The notes: a model not told the origin generated them from the sequence alone. A stretch of 64,000 nucleotides of DNA from Brachypterus glaber (GCA_958510825.1 OY294046.1:12809986-12873985), one strand, 5' to 3'; positions 1 through 12,036 are shown, numbered from the stretch's first letter. Translations and numbers: made by a program.

Positions 1-551
1 ATAACCAACTTTATTTATGTCGAAAATATATATTCTATATTGCTTGCTTTAAAAGTCCAAAATATACTGCTTATATCGAATTTAGCTCGCTAATAATGCT
101 CATATTTTTCTCACTAAATGCATGAAAATATTTCAAAATAGCATTTTTTTTATTTCTTTTTTCTTAACAACGTTTAGTGTTACTAAAGTTTTCAGAATGG
201 ATGCTTTGCAAATTTACGAATTGTAAATTCTTTTCAGGTCTTTCAAAAATCGTCGAAAAAAAAAGAAAATTTGCTTACTTAGCTTCTTTAAGAAGTAAAG
301 AAGTACAGAACAAAAGTAAAAGTGACCTTGGTGAATGCAGAGAAGTTTTAGAAGAATAAAGGAGTGGTAGAAGAGAGCTGTTGTGGTGAAAGCAGAAGTA
401 GTGAAACAGTTAATAATAGTGAAAATGAGTGTTAAAATGATACTGAAAGTTTGTTTAAATAAGAGTGAAAGCGAAAGAAATGGCAGTGAGAAAGAACATG
501 AATGTAAAAATTTAATTTTTAACAAAAATTATCTAAAGTGTGTTGTGATAC
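1..551. other. AT-rich stretch, nothing recognised
   Basis: The stretch is AT-rich with purine-rich runs around 250-520. Short open frames exist on both strands, but they are low-complexity (Lys/Glu on one strand, Leu/Phe/Ser on the other) and match no family I know. I see no gene, no repeat shared with the rest of the window and no RNA gene. Confidence 0.5.
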
Positions 552-2484
552 AAATCTGAACCACAAACAAATATAATATACCGATCGGAACGTTCAAGTA
601 TTACGTAACGCAAAATGTACCAAATTTCAAACACTTCATACCTTGGTTCTCGCTTTATTCAAGGCTGTAGAGATTTCATATTTTGGCTACCCCCTTAACA
701 CACCCCCTATTAGAGGGAGTAGCCAAAATATGAAATCTCTATAATCTATAATAACGCGAGAACCGGGGTATGAAGTGTATGCATTTTGGTACAATTTGCG
801 TAACGTAATACTTGAACTTTCCCTATTCGGATCCTCCTGTTTAAAAATAACACCTGTTTTATTTCTATCTAAAATTAGATTAAAAATATACTGCTAAACT
901 AGGTAGAAAATAGCATGGTATTTTTGTGCTAATTTAATTCATAAATAGCATGCTATTTTTAACCTTATTTGGATAAAAAATAGCATGCTATTCAGGAGCT
1001 ATTTTAGGTCGATATTTTCGATCTATTATATAACGAAAATAGCATACTATTTTATATTTCTAAATGGATCAAAAAATAGGAATAAAAATAGGAACTATAT
1101 TATTAGGGCTAGTTATGTGCATTTGGGGACATTTTAAGGATGTTTCTACCCATAAAAATAGTGAAGTAGTTTCTAGCTATTTGGTATTATAGAGGGCCCT
1201 ATAATAGGGGGTAAACTTGTGTTACTGAGCATTAATAACAAAATCACCCCACTCCATCTTAAAAATGTTATATAGATTAATTGCAAAGGCCCTAAATTTC
1301 AATAATAATAATAATAATAAATGAGAAGTGTTATGTTTATGCGCACTCGAGTACTCAAGGCTGAACTTTCATGTTCATATTGTAACAGGTTCAATAGGTA
1401 CTATTCGTCAATACATATTTTATGTATACCTCTACATTTGGTATTTAATACTTTACTTGTGATATTAAATACTACAATGTGAGTATAAGAAAACACTCTT
1501 ATAGTTGCAGTAATTACTATTACAATAACCCTTTTCTATTTTACGACTATTATAAACTCATAATCACACGAATTTTGCTTGTTCTTATAGACCTATAAGA
1601 GGTTAGTACTTTTTTATATTTTGGGTTGGCAAGACTGGACAAAAGAATATCGCTTGGAGTTTTCCGTGCAAATGTCAACACCGCTTTTAAGATTAGTTTT
1701 CTACGAAACTGTTAATTTTTACCGTGTTAAAATTGTGACTTGGTTACTTGCAGTGAAAAAGAGAAGAGCTGACTATAAAAGATATCAAAATATCGTTTGA
1801 ACTATGTTTTTCAAAGATTGCGAAAATTGTAAAGCCAGCCAAAACAAAAATCCCTAAATCGGTCATCAATTTAAATGTAAGTTTTTTTTTAATTTTAAAG
1901 CAAAATAGAAAAAATTGTATGAAGCACTCATTTCATAACACGTTTTTAGCGTACTAGTACTGAAAAAAACTCTAAACTTGTACTCGTGCCCTAAAAACGG
2001 GTGTTATGATACTAGTAGTTTAATTTACCTACTACCCAACAAATCAAAATAGCTCAAAACTATTGCACTAAATGCACGCTATTTTTATGGTCTAGAAACA
2101 TCCTTAAAATGTCCTCAAATGCACACAACTAGCCCTAATAATGTAGCTCGCATTTTTATTCCTATTTTTTTATCCATTTAGAAACCTAAAATACCATGCT
2201 ATTTTCGACATATAAAAGATCGAAAATATCGAACTAAAATAGCACCTGAATAGCATGCTATTTTTAATCCAAATAAGGTTAAAAATAGAATGCTATTTAT
2301 GACTGAAATTAGCTCGAAAATATCATGCTATTTTCTACATAGTTTAGCAGTAGATGCCTATATTTTTGACCTATATTTTTGGTAGAAATAAAACAGTTAT
2401 CACATACTTAAAAAAAAGGTTAATATTTTTAAACAGGAGGATCAGAATAGGTACAATATATTTGTTTGTGACTTCAGACCTTAA
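552..2484. mobile_element. Large foldback element with a nested MITE
   Basis: The sequence at about 552-586 plus 824-1180 is the reverse complement of about 2040-2484, for example aaacaggaggatc, tagaaataaaacag and the run around tagggctagt. The loop is about 860 bp (1180-2040) and has no supportable ORF. The left arm is split by a MITE at 587-823 that the right arm lacks, so the MITE arrived later. Both arms carry several copies of the self-complementary word AAAATAGCATGCTATTTT and variants (near 910, 945, 980, 1035; 2195, 2247, 2290, 2325). Non-autonomous; superfamily not identified. No target duplication was clear. Confidence 0.75.
587..823. mobile_element. MITE family A (GGGAACGTTC), copy 1
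   Basis: A palindromic 237-bp element. Both ends read inward as GGAACGTTCAAGTATTACG with one or two changes, and the centre carries a C-rich/G-rich pair around gctaccccc. Four relatives lie at 9710, 24001, 25517 and 29559. It sits inside the left arm of the foldback at 552-2484. Its flanks (ccgatc / tattcgg) are too diverged to show a clear target duplication here. Confidence 0.85.
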
Positions 2485-2647
2485 ATTAACATAAAACAGT
2501 ATACATATTTTGATATAATTATGAGTGCTTTAAGATGTACAATTATAGCATCAATTTTTCATTCAATTTTTGAGAAATATTTTCAACTTCTCAATAATTT
2601 CTTCCATTGTTCTTGCTATATGAAGGCAAATTTAGGATGCTATCATT

Positions 2648-3715
2648 TTAAGTTGTGTTACTTATTGATCTACTTAAAACTATGTTCAGTAAAATAACAA
2701 TCGGTATATATTGCCAAAATTTTGATTAGTGACAAATTATCATACATTATCACTGATAATTAATACAAACAAAAGCAATTAAATCGGATCCGATTATAAT
2801 CGGATAATAATTATTTTCTCATTGCAGTGCATGCTGTGAAGAGTATGATAAAATATGCATAAAATAAATTTATACAACGGACAAAACATAATCCATCTTA
2901 TATAAAACTTTTCACATTTATTTTACTTTTCCTAGCACATGTGCAAGTAGTAAATTAAAACTATAACTATAAAATGCTTAAAAAAATATAATATAGCATA
3001 CAAGGTGTCCAGAAATACTCCTGCCAAATGGAAACTCCAGATATATTGATTTAATAAATTACATACGTGAGTCCAATAATGCTTCCTAAGGGAGCTAGAG
3101 CTCGTTGAAGATCGTTGAGTCATTTTTCCTAATAACTAAAAAAATTGTACAAAAAATTGGAAAACCTGGAATAAGGTAACATCTGTTATCTAAAAATTTC
3201 TGATTTAGCTTTTTTGTCAAAGCCATCTTGATATACATAATTTTTTAAAGGTTAAGGTTTTAAAATTTGACATAAAAAATGTCAAAAATTTGAAGAAGAA
3301 AAAGAGATCTTCCTTACGAAACATTTTCGGATTAACGTAATTTGGTTGAATAATACCAAAATTTTGATTACTATAAAAATAATCGATCTTTTTTTACTTT
3401 TCTCTGTATTATTACTAATCCAAATTTTGGTATTATTTACCGATTGTTATTTTACTAAATACTGTAACATACTTTAAAGTAGATCAATAACACAACAACT
3501 ACAACTTGAAGTATACCAAACTATAACTGTGATATAATTTACCGAATGTTACAATATTAATAAACACATGTTGCGTGGGGATCCAAATGTACCAGCAGGA
3601 TCTCTATGTTAGTATGACACCATTTTGTATACAATACACACATTGCAGTATTTAATATCACAAGTAAAGTATTAAATACCAATGGTGGCGATATAAATAA
3701 AAAATATGTATTAAC
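2648..3715. repeat. Inverted repeat arms with 0.66-kb spacer
   Basis: 2648-2740 pairs with 3405-3500 as diverged inverted copies sharing aaaataacaatcggta, attgatctact and ccaaaattttgatta. Separately, 3640-3715 is the inverted partner of 1410-1485 (shared word ggtatttaatactttacttg), inside the loop of the previous foldback, so these segments have been reshuffled. No ORF or terminal structure defines a complete element. Confidence 0.6.
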
Positions 3716-4673
3716 AAATAACATTGAGTTTTTTTTTACGATTTACGGTAATTTTACAGGCCCAATTGGGACCCTTAGAGAAGTTTGATTACTCTTATAT
3801 TTTCAGAATTTCCTAATTACACCTAAATGAAAAATTTAAGATAATAAAAATATATTATGTCCACCCTAATAATACATATATAAATTGTGGATACAGTGTA
3901 GCAGTCTTAAAATTTAAACTAATATTTTATGGTCTATAAATTATATTTTTCTTTTAAATATTTTAGAGCCAAGTAACTAGTTTATCCTTAATTGCTAATA
4001 AGTTGTTAAAGTTATAGGTCCTACCTAAATACATAAACTATAAAAGTAATTACCGGCAAATAAAAACCTATGTTATGTACAATGTTTATGTTTTAAAATC
4101 CATTAATTTAATAATTCTGATTATTTTTTAACGTTTTTATCAACCAATCATTTAACAATATTTCTGACCACGTGTTTAATTCTGTCCAATCATATTACAG
4201 TTATATTGGGAATTTTCTACTGTAGAAAATTCTAGTGGGAATCGCTGTAGTATTTTGTTTTTCAGTATTTCTCTACAACAAGATTTCATACCTAAAACTA
4301 ATTAATAATTAAATATTACTATTTATAATTATTGTTAGTACTTTATTATTTACCAAAAAATACCAAAAAATATTCTTTTTATAGAATGTAATGACAGTTT
4401 TTATAGGTTGACTTTTATAAACATGCTTGCAAGCCTAGCTCAGTACCGCGCTAGTCAGTACTGCAGTAAGTATTGACAGAACCATAATTTGCAAGTTAAA
4501 AATGGACAAAAAAGGTTTTAGTTTAGCAATTGAGAATTAAATTAACTAAATCAAAGAATATGCCTGTAAAAATATTAAGATAAGTATGATAATAAAACAA
4601 TTTATATCATTTTGCGATGAAAAAAATATAAAAGTTGGTTTGACATATTGTAAATCGTTGAAAAATAATCTTC
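3716..4673. other. AT-rich interval, no gene seen
   Basis: The stretch contains only AT-rich sequence and a short hairpin near 4208-4232 (gaattttctactgtagaaaattc). No ORF, repeat family or RNA gene could be supported. Confidence 0.5.
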
Positions 4674-4852
4674 TGAATTACACACGATTCTTCAAATTAT
4701 CGGGAAAAAATCAGAGTTTTCATTCAAATTTGCTGTCAAGGGAAATAATTACTCCAGGGGCGACGCGCCGGTCGTAATTATTTCCAGACAGCTAATTTTC
4801 ATGAAAACAGTGAATTTTTCCCGCATAATTCTCAGCTTCTTGTGTAATTATA
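4674..4852. mobile_element. Small foldback MITE with GC core
   Basis: The left arm (gaattacacacgattcttc, cgggaaaaaatcagag, ggaaataattac) is mirrored in the right arm (gtaattatttccagacagc, gtgaatttttcccgc, cttcttgtgtaatta), leaving a short GC-rich centre (gggcgacgcgccggtcg) near 4757-4774. A 63-residue open frame across it follows from the palindrome and is not a gene. No second copy was found in the window. Confidence 0.7.
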
Positions 4853-5111
4853 TATGAAAATAATACTTTTTAGAAAAAGTCCTCTTATAGTGAAATCATT
4901 AAATAATAAAAATAATTAAATAGGACCATGTGTATGTCAAGTGATCCATCATTTAAAATATTTTTTTTTATTCTGGTTTCAACATTTTTTTTTTTTAAAT
5001 TGGATCAGATGTTATCGAAATTTATTTCTTTATAATTAATATCTTTAATGAATTTAAGTTTTCTTAAGACCATATTTACGGGTTAAAAAAGTCTATATGA
5101 ACTTTCTGCAT

Positions 5112-5269
5112 TATTTTTTGACGTTTTATGAAATTCCATCCCTATTTTTCATTTTTTTTTATTATAAAGCAAAATAATTTCTGATTGTCAATATTTTTTT
5201 CAAAATACAAAGATAAAATTAATTTTAATTAATCTTAAAAGATGAAAAGTAATAAAACGTCAAAAAATA
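5112..5269. repeat. 18-bp perfect inverted repeat around 122-bp spacer
   Basis: TATTTTTTGACGTTTTAT at 5112-5129 is exactly mirrored at 5252-5269. Pairing does not continue clearly inside or outside, so this could be the TIR of a tiny element or a chance pair in AT-rich DNA. The 18-base perfection argues for the former. Confidence 0.45.
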
Positions 5270-5490
5270 CTACAAAACATTAATATAGAAATGCCTCAAA
5301 TTTCGTCTACCAACAGAGCTAAAGTTCATTAAAGATGTCAGTTGGAAAGAAATAAATGTCGGATAACTCGAGAACCAATTTTTAAAAACAAAATATTGAG
5401 GAAAGCAGAATCAAATACCTGCCATTCAAATAAAAGATCACTTTAGTCCGGTGGAAATTTCGAAAAGCATGTTTTGTAGTATAAACAAAA

Positions 5491-6861
5491 TGTATTGATG
5501 GTATTTAGATTCCGAATCCGGCTGATGCCACCTCGTATCTGTTGAGAAATTTGAGATAATTGAGGTCAAAGCCAACTATGACCGAAAGGAGGGTATCGCA
5601 TTTTGGGCTAAATAGCCTGCAACGATAAGACTTTACATGCTTATAGATACATACAAAATAAATACTTAGCCAAAATTTCAGCCCTTTTTACATCCCGGAA
5701 CATACTTTAATTAATTATTTTAATTAAGAATTTTGACATATGTCAATGTACGATTTGGCAACATTGCACGAAACTTCAAGTGTCAAATGTCATCTCGTCA
5801 AAATAAAAATAACTTTGCACACTACACTACTACAGTGGGGTCAAAGGAAAGGGTCTGTGTTGTGTCACTACTCTGGACTATAATATTTAAATATTTTGTT
5901 GTGTTTTATTAGTTTTTACGGATTCAATATACTGTAATTCAATGCGTAATTAGGCTGGACTTATGTGACTAGTTTCTTAAGTTTCAGTACGATTTCAAAC
6001 GAGTTATTTTTGAGGTATTTATACTATAATAACGTTGTAAGCAAACCAGCAGTTTCTACGATAACCCAAAGCATGTAGTTCCTTGGGACAGTGTTATCCA
6101 AGACAATTAATTTAATGTTGCTTTAACATGTTAAATTATTTTATTTCCATGATATAATTCAAAACTATATTATGAAAAAGTTACACATAGACTTTTAACT
6201 TTTAATATTAATTAAATATACTTATTTAAAAAAAATAATATATTTAATTAATATTGTGTTGTGTTTTTATTATATATTCTACCTAAATTTATTTATGTTT
6301 GTTTTTAGATTAACAAAAAATATTGCTTTTTTTTCAATATGATAGTCACATTTAGCGCAAGAATTATGCGATGTTGTCAGGTTTACGATAACAAATAATT
6401 CCTGAGTTTTTAATTTTGTTCTTTATTAACAAACAACAGAGTTTTTTATCATTTCTTTTCATCATTTTACAACAAAAGCATATTTTTCTTAATTAGCCCA
6501 AAACTCCTATTTATAACGTTTTGTGTTATATAAAAATTATGTTAATGGTTTTTAAATATTTTGGTTACGCTGAATCCGAATCCGGTGGATTTAACCTCGT
6601 AACTGTTCATATAAATTAAGTCAAAGCCCACTTCGATGAATTAATAGGTTGTTGTATCACAGAACAACATTTGTTTAGTGTATTCAAAATATTTTGATGG
6701 TTTTTAGATAATTTGGTTATGCTGAATCCAAATCCAGTGGGTGCTACTATTTTTTTTTACATAGTTTGCTTTGGCCTCGATTATTTTAAATTTGCTTAAC
6801 AGATAGGATGTGACACCCACTGAATTTAGATTCAGCATATACAAATTATCTTAAAACCATC
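5491..6861. repeat. Repeat family with gaatcc-aatcc-ggtg arms, one foldback
   Basis: Three related segments share a gatggtttttaga, ctgaatccgaatccggtgg, cctcg, gtcaaagccaact order: 5491-5590, 6545-6640, and a foldback at 6696-6861 whose two arms (gatggtttttagataattt / aaattatcttaaaaccatc) face each other across about 60 bp. The interval between them is AT-rich, without a supportable gene. Probably dispersed non-autonomous DNA elements. Confidence 0.55.
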
Positions 6862-7295
6862 TACATACTTGAATTAGATATTAATTTTGTGTGTGTAGAA
6901 GTAGCATAATTCATTGAGTTTGATCAATATTACCAAATTTCAGCTGTGCGTGTGAATAATAACAAAATTGTTTCCGATAAAAACCATTCGTCATGCTGAA
7001 GGATAGGAAAACCATTTGCCCTATGTTATAATAATTACATAGTACAACAAAAAATAGTAAATATAATGTACAAGTTAAGTGACTGTGCTATTTTTATGTA
7101 TTTGGGGCTGTTAAATTCTAATATGGTATTAAAATAACCCGTTTGCCTTTCGATTTTTATAAAGATCGAAAAAACTCTAAAGCCCTAAAAACTGAAAGAG
7201 AAAAGATAAAATAAAATCCGTTTAATTCTGTACAAAAAACATAATTTCGTTCATTTTCGTAACTCAACTACTTTCTGAGGCAGACTAACATCACT
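6862..7295. other. AT-rich interval, no gene seen
   Basis: Nothing recognisable: no long open frame, no repeat shared elsewhere in the window, no RNA-gene signature. Confidence 0.5.
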
Positions 7296-7420
7296 ACTCC
7301 CAATTTACCCACTCCCTAACATCCCTACTCCATAATATCCCTACTTCAGAACAAACCTACTCCGTAACATATCTACTCCATAACATCTCTACTCCCCAAT
7401 AACTCTACCCCACTATATGC
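7296..7420 (+). repeat. 16-bp minisatellite
   Basis: About seven to eight tandem units of a 16-mer, for example ACTCCCTAACATCCCT (7311), ACTCCATAATATCCCT (7327), ACTCCGTAACATATCT (7359) and ACTCCATAACATCTCT (7375). Unit edges are regular while the inner bases vary. The strand shown is pyrimidine-rich. The 16-bp period is not a multiple of three, so a coding origin is unlikely. Confidence 0.85.
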
Positions 7421-8422
7421 ACTTTATTAACCACTTAATAATAAATGAGCGGTTCGTGGAACAAAGAACCTTCTTCTTCTAGATTATTATATTTTTTTCT
7501 AGAAAACGTTCGTCTTTAAATTTAAATCAAGAGCAATCACAAATGTATTACACTATTTTTCTAAATCTTAAAAATAATAAAAAATTACGCCGCAGGCGAA
7601 AATTTTTGCACATTTTTTTTAACTCTGTTCTGACGGTTTTCAATCTAATGTAGTAAAACACGAGTTTTAAAAACATAAATGAAAAAATAAATAAATAGGA
7701 AAGAACTAGCGCCGCAGGCGAAAAATTTTACAATTGCGATGGTTTGTTTAAATTTGAAATGAGCCAAAAATGCAAAAGGGGGCATTTTTTGCAATTTTGG
7801 CGAAGGCGCACTATGCTTTGTTTATTGACAAGCGGCTAAACAAAGGGCTCCGCGCCGATTTTGGTTTGTTTTTCTGTTGTTTTTTTTTTTAATGGGATTC
7901 TTGGTTTAGGTTGACGTTGGTTTTGCTCCTGTTTGGTGTTTTTTTTTGTAATTTTTTTTTCATTTAAATAATACATTGAAGTTCTTAACCGCACCTGTTT
8001 ATTGGACTCGAAATAAAATCGATATGTCCAAGGAACTGTTTCAAAAAAATATTATTTTCAGAGTAATGAAATTTATTTATTTTAAAAATTGCACACTATG
8101 TATAGTGATTTTGAAATAGGGTACAAAATATTAAGGGGTAATTTATTAAAAATAGAATGATCTAAAAAGCAAAAATCCGAAAATGGAAACAACAACTTTT
8201 TACTTTTTAGGGTACCATTCCTTAAAAAAAACACGAAAGCCTTATAGGATAGCTTGGTTGTCCGTCCGTCTTATAACCTAAGCATTTAAAACTTGGCATA
8301 TATACCATCTGAGAATGCGACTCTGACGTCACAGCGCGTGAACTATATTTTACTCTGTAGGGTAACTGAAACTTATTTCTTAAGATTTAATAAATGATTT
8401 TTGTTTATATACATTTTCTATA
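7421..8422. other. Intergenic DNA with repeated GC-rich words and a hairpin
   Basis: Two copies of gccgcaggcgaaaa stand out at about 7588 and 7712. At 7799-7856 there is a nested hairpin: ggcgaaggcgc pairs loosely with gcgcc, and inside it ctttgttta pairs with taaacaaag. The word ttgcaattttggcgaaggcgc recurs inverted near 61803-61823, so this is part of a dispersed repeat. No gene is visible. Confidence 0.4.
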
Positions 8423-9132
8423 CAGTGCGGTCCAAAAGTCACCCCCCCCCTTAACTTTTGAACAAGTTGAGATATCGACTTCAAATTTAGAACTCTTAAA
8501 TAAGACAACTTAAACTATCTTTTAGCACATATTTGATATTTTAAGCTCTTAAAATGTGGGCAGGGGGGCATCTGGGGACTTTTTTTAAATGGAAAGGTGG
8601 GTCGTGTGATACATCATTTTAAATAAAATTCTCTAATTAAACTAACATTTTTAAATTTTTTAAAAATGTTTTTTAAGGTTTTGATTTTTCAATTTTTTGT
8701 GCTAATACATTCGATTTTTTAAGTTTTTTTTTATAAATTTTTATTTATGTCAACTAAAATTAGTTTAAAAGTATAATTAACATTTTTTTAAGATGAAATT
8801 AGGCATCTTTAAAAAAATATTTTTTTTTAGAGGAATTTTGACATTAATACCCATTTTCAACCCCCATTTTAAACCCAATTTTTTTTTTTAATTTAAAAAT
8901 ATGGAGTTAAATGGAGAATTTTATAAGCTTTAAAATGATGTGTTACACGACCCCCCTTTCCATTTAAAAAAATGTGCCCCTATGCCCCCCTGTCCACATT
9001 TTAAGAGCTGAAAGTATTAAATATATGCTAAAAGATAGTTTAAGTTGTCTTATTTAAAAGTTTCAAATTTGAAGTGATATATCAACTGGTTCAAAAGTTA
9101 AGAGGGGGGGGGGTGACTTTTGGACCGCTCTG
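8423..9132. mobile_element. Palindromic mariner-like non-autonomous element, TA target
   Basis: The 710-bp element starts CAGTGCGGTCCAAAAGTCAC and ends in its near-exact reverse complement (gtgacttttggaccgctctg), flanked by TA on both sides (8421-8422, 9133-9134). Arms pair for several hundred bases and include homopolymer C and G runs facing each other (8443 and 9105 regions). TA duplication and TIR style fit the Tc1/mariner superfamily; there is no transposase. Diverged relatives lie at 35395-35775, 51972-52015 and 53545-53945. Confidence 0.8.
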
Positions 9133-9189
9133 TATAATAATTATGTATTGAGTCTTAATAAACAAGTTTCAGTTACACTACAGGGTCTC

Positions 9190-9306
9190 TATTCTTGAAC
9201 ATTCGCAAAAATAATTCGCATACGCAGTTGCTATGGTACAACCAATCACATATTAGCTACCATAGCAACAGCATATGCGAATTATTTTTGCGAATGGTTA
9301 AGAATA
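9190..9306. mobile_element. 117-bp hairpin element
   Basis: Arms of about 48 bp pair almost perfectly: aacattcgcaaaaataattc on the left and gaattatttttgcgaatggt on the right, plus gttgctatgg / ccatagcaac. The loop is about 20 bp. Probably a minimal MITE; a structured RNA precursor cannot be excluded, but nothing supports transcription. Confidence 0.65.
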
Positions 9307-9709
9307 TAAACATTTTTTTAGATTATTTTTGTCAAAGTGGCAAAAATCAAATTTTGACAGACATTTTTTTTTTTAGAAACTGTATCTAGTTGGGTATAAA
9401 TAGTAATTTCAAAGCATCTTAAACTTGTGTACACAAAAAAATATTTTTGTTTACTATGAAGTTTTCAAATTGCAAGGGGTCTCTATTTCAAAAACGACGA
9501 GAAATAAAATTAAAAAAAAAAGAATAGGGTTGAAATATGAAATAAACTTTTAAGAAAAATATAGGAAAGTGTATTAAAGGTGGGGTAAAGGAGCCCAAAG
9601 AGGCAAAAAGGGACAAAAATAATGTTTTAATTAATTAATAATCAAATCATACGTATTTTTGAGCTACGACTAGAAGTCTTGGAGATATGGACAAAAAAAA
9701 AGCTATTTA

Positions 9710-9857
9710 GGAAAGTTCAAGTATTACGTAACGCTCCTAGGAGGTGGGGGTCATTTTTGAGTGTTACGCCCATGTTAATGGTATAGGAAAATAGCGTTAC
9801 AGGGGGGGGGGCTCCAAAATGATCAAAATTTGCGTTACGTAATACTTGAACGTTCCC
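9710..9857. mobile_element. MITE family A, copy 2 (TTA duplication)
   Basis: The ends match family A (GGAAAGTTCAAGTATTACGT / acgtaatacttgaacgttccc), but the centre is shorter and different (cctaggaggtgggggtc ... aggggggggg). It is flanked by TTA at 9707-9709 and 9858-9860, a 3-bp duplication. Total length is 148 bp. The shared ends with a different centre point to one transposase mobilising several internal sequences. Confidence 0.85.
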
Positions 9858-10054
9858 TTATTGAATTCTCAGTGCGCGAGTCTTGATTAATTTTTTATCA
9901 TTAAAATATGATTTCTAATCATACATACATAAAGTTGTCCTTATCGTATGTAATCTAATATTAAATTATGGCATTTAATGTGTTTCTGTTAAAATATATT
10001 TCTATTTAATTTATTACTTTATAAATTTATATTATATATTATATATTACACCTT

Positions 10055-10153
10055 GTGTGTCAAATTTACGTATTACTTTTTTTCGGACTCTTATGTAAAA
10101 AAGTTTTTTACATAATCCGGAAAAAAAAGAAAAGAAACGTAAATTTGACACAC
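10055..10153. mobile_element. 99-bp hairpin element
   Basis: gtgtgtcaaatttacgt pairs with acgtaaatttgacacac, and inside that ttttttcgga-ttatgtaaaaaa pairs with ttttttacataa-tccggaaaaaa. It is almost fully palindromic and lies directly before the next TIR element. Interpreted as a minimal MITE. Confidence 0.6.
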
Positions 10154-10159
10154 TTCCTT

Positions 10160-10805
10160 CCCAAACAGCACAAAGATGACTTAAAGAGATCTTAAAGATG
10201 TCGTAGCTCGTCATTCAAGATGTCTTAAGAACGTTGGTTTTCGCCGTATATGCATCTTAAAGACGTCTTAACGAAGTCGTATGTTACAAAAGGTAACGTC
10301 TTTAAGACATCTTTTTTAAGACTCCTTACTGACGCCTTGCACAGGCGACTTTACAACAAATACCCCCTCGCATTTACGTTGCTAGGTACGGTCGTATTGA
10401 TATAAAAAGCGTAATAAGAATTAGAATGAGAGGTAATTTGTTTGTCAAAAAAAGATATTAAAAAAAAAATAAAAAAAAAAATGTTTTTTTTTTTGAAAAT
10501 TTATTTTTTTAATTTTTTCGTTTTTCGTTAAAACAAAATTTTAAAAAAATGAATTTATTTTTTTATTTTTAAAAAAGTTGTAATTTTTTTAATAGTTGAT
10601 TGTGGTTAATTTATTTTTAGCGATGAGTATCGAAGTTAAGACGTCTTGAACCGATACTTAAAAGACATCTTATAGACATCATAATCAGATATCTTTTAAA
10701 CATCCCTAAAAAGAAGTCCATAAGATATCATTTTTATGTCTTTAGGCGTCCAGACATAATTAAGATCTAAAAAAGACGTCTTTAATATATCATGTGCTGT
10801 CTGGG
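10160..10805. mobile_element. TIR element with CCCARACAGCACA ends
   Basis: The left end CCCAAACAGCACAAAGATGA is mirrored by the right end tgtgctgtctggg, read inward as CCCAGACAGCACATGA. Both subterminal zones are crowded with six-to-twelve-base words of the form agatRtcttaa / ttaagacgtctt, in both orientations (about 10170-10320 and 10635-10790). The central part is A/T homopolymer-rich. There is no ORF. Such dense subterminal motifs usually bind transposase; the superfamily is not identified and no clear target duplication was seen. Confidence 0.65.
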
Positions 10806-11105
10806 TTAGAACCTAAAAACATAATATAAAGAAACTGTATAAAATGTCCATTCGAATGCATTTCGAGATAAAGCCATTTTTTGAGCCGAAATTATTGGAC
10901 CATGTGTGTAATACCAAACAAACAAACTAGTTTTGGGCAAGGATGTTCTAATATAAACAGTTACTGTTATATCTTCATAATCTATTTTAAGCCACAGAAC
11001 AAGCACGAATTAAGTTTACTGGTGCAATAACAATGCATGTAACAGTAAGCATACTATTATTTAACTTTAATTAAAATGATTTATTATAAAAGTTTGCAAA
11101 TATTG

Positions 11106-11605
11106 CAACACAAAAAAAATGGTCAATAACTCATTCAGAAACCATTGTATTCCAATGTATTTTGAGGTGCTGAATCCGAGTTTGAATGCAAAATAGCACC
11201 TTTTCCAATTAGTTTTGGACATAACCACAAAAAACGTTATTTTCGGTTTTTTTGAGGTTATGTCCAAAATTTACCGCATTTAGTGCAATTTTTACCTTAA
11301 ATTCGGGTTTAGTGTCTCAAAGGAATACAATGGTCTCCGAGGAAGCTCTTGACCTTTCTTTCTTCTGTGGCCACACATGTAGCCACACAAAAAAAAAGGT
11401 CAAGAAATTTTTCGGAGCCCATTGTATTCCTATGTATTTTGAAGCGCTGAACCCGAATTTGAGGTCAAAATAGCACCTCATCCTGTATATTTCGGACATA
11501 ACCTCAAAACTAATTGGATTAGGTGTTATTTTGGCCTTAAATTCGGATTCAGTGCCTCAAAATACATAAGAATACAATAAAGTTCTTGACCTTTTTTTGT
11601 GTGGC
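11106..11605. repeat. Four-arm compound inverted repeat
   Basis: One roughly 120-bp module (cacaaaaaaaggtcaagaa, ccattgtattcc, tgtattttgaggtgctgaa, ccgaatttgaggtcaaaata, aattagttttggacataacc) appears four times in alternating orientation: about 11106-11235, 11240-11362, 11383-11500 and 11505-11605. The two middle copies meet at gtggccacacatgtagccacac. Two head-to-head foldbacks lying next to each other is the simplest reading. Open frames here are repeat shadows. Confidence 0.7.
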
Positions 11606-12036
11606 TGTGTTTTATAAATAAAACTTAGAGAAAAATCATTGTAAAATAAAAAAAGTCATAAGATTAAAAATAAAACCAATATATCTTAATTCGAACTGTG
11701 TTTTTGTTCAATATTATTCAAAGTACTCACTTCTTATGAGCCTATAATAACACTCAAAATGCATGTAATTATAAGCTTATAATATTCGTAATATAAAAAA
11801 ATTATTAAACTATTTTATGTTAATAATCACAATTCATAAAATCATGTAATCATGTAATTATATTCTGTAAAATGTTAATTTAAAAAAAATATGTATATTA
11901 AAATGAGTATAATTATATAAGATACGATCTAGTAGAATTGCACAGTGCAACTTTAATATATTTGTCCTATAAAAAGTCACAAAAAATCTAATCATTTTTT
12001 TTTTTTTCATTTTTTTTTTTTTTCATTTTTATTTTA

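Noticed and set aside
7296..7420. Telomere-like repeat (taacatccct words)
   Set aside because: The unit is a variable 16-mer, not the TTAGG/CCTAA repeat of insects, and the array is short and internal.
9190..9306. Precursor microRNA from the long hairpin
   Set aside because: Fully palindromic ends and a loop of element type; many similar MITE hairpins surround it and nothing indicates transcription.
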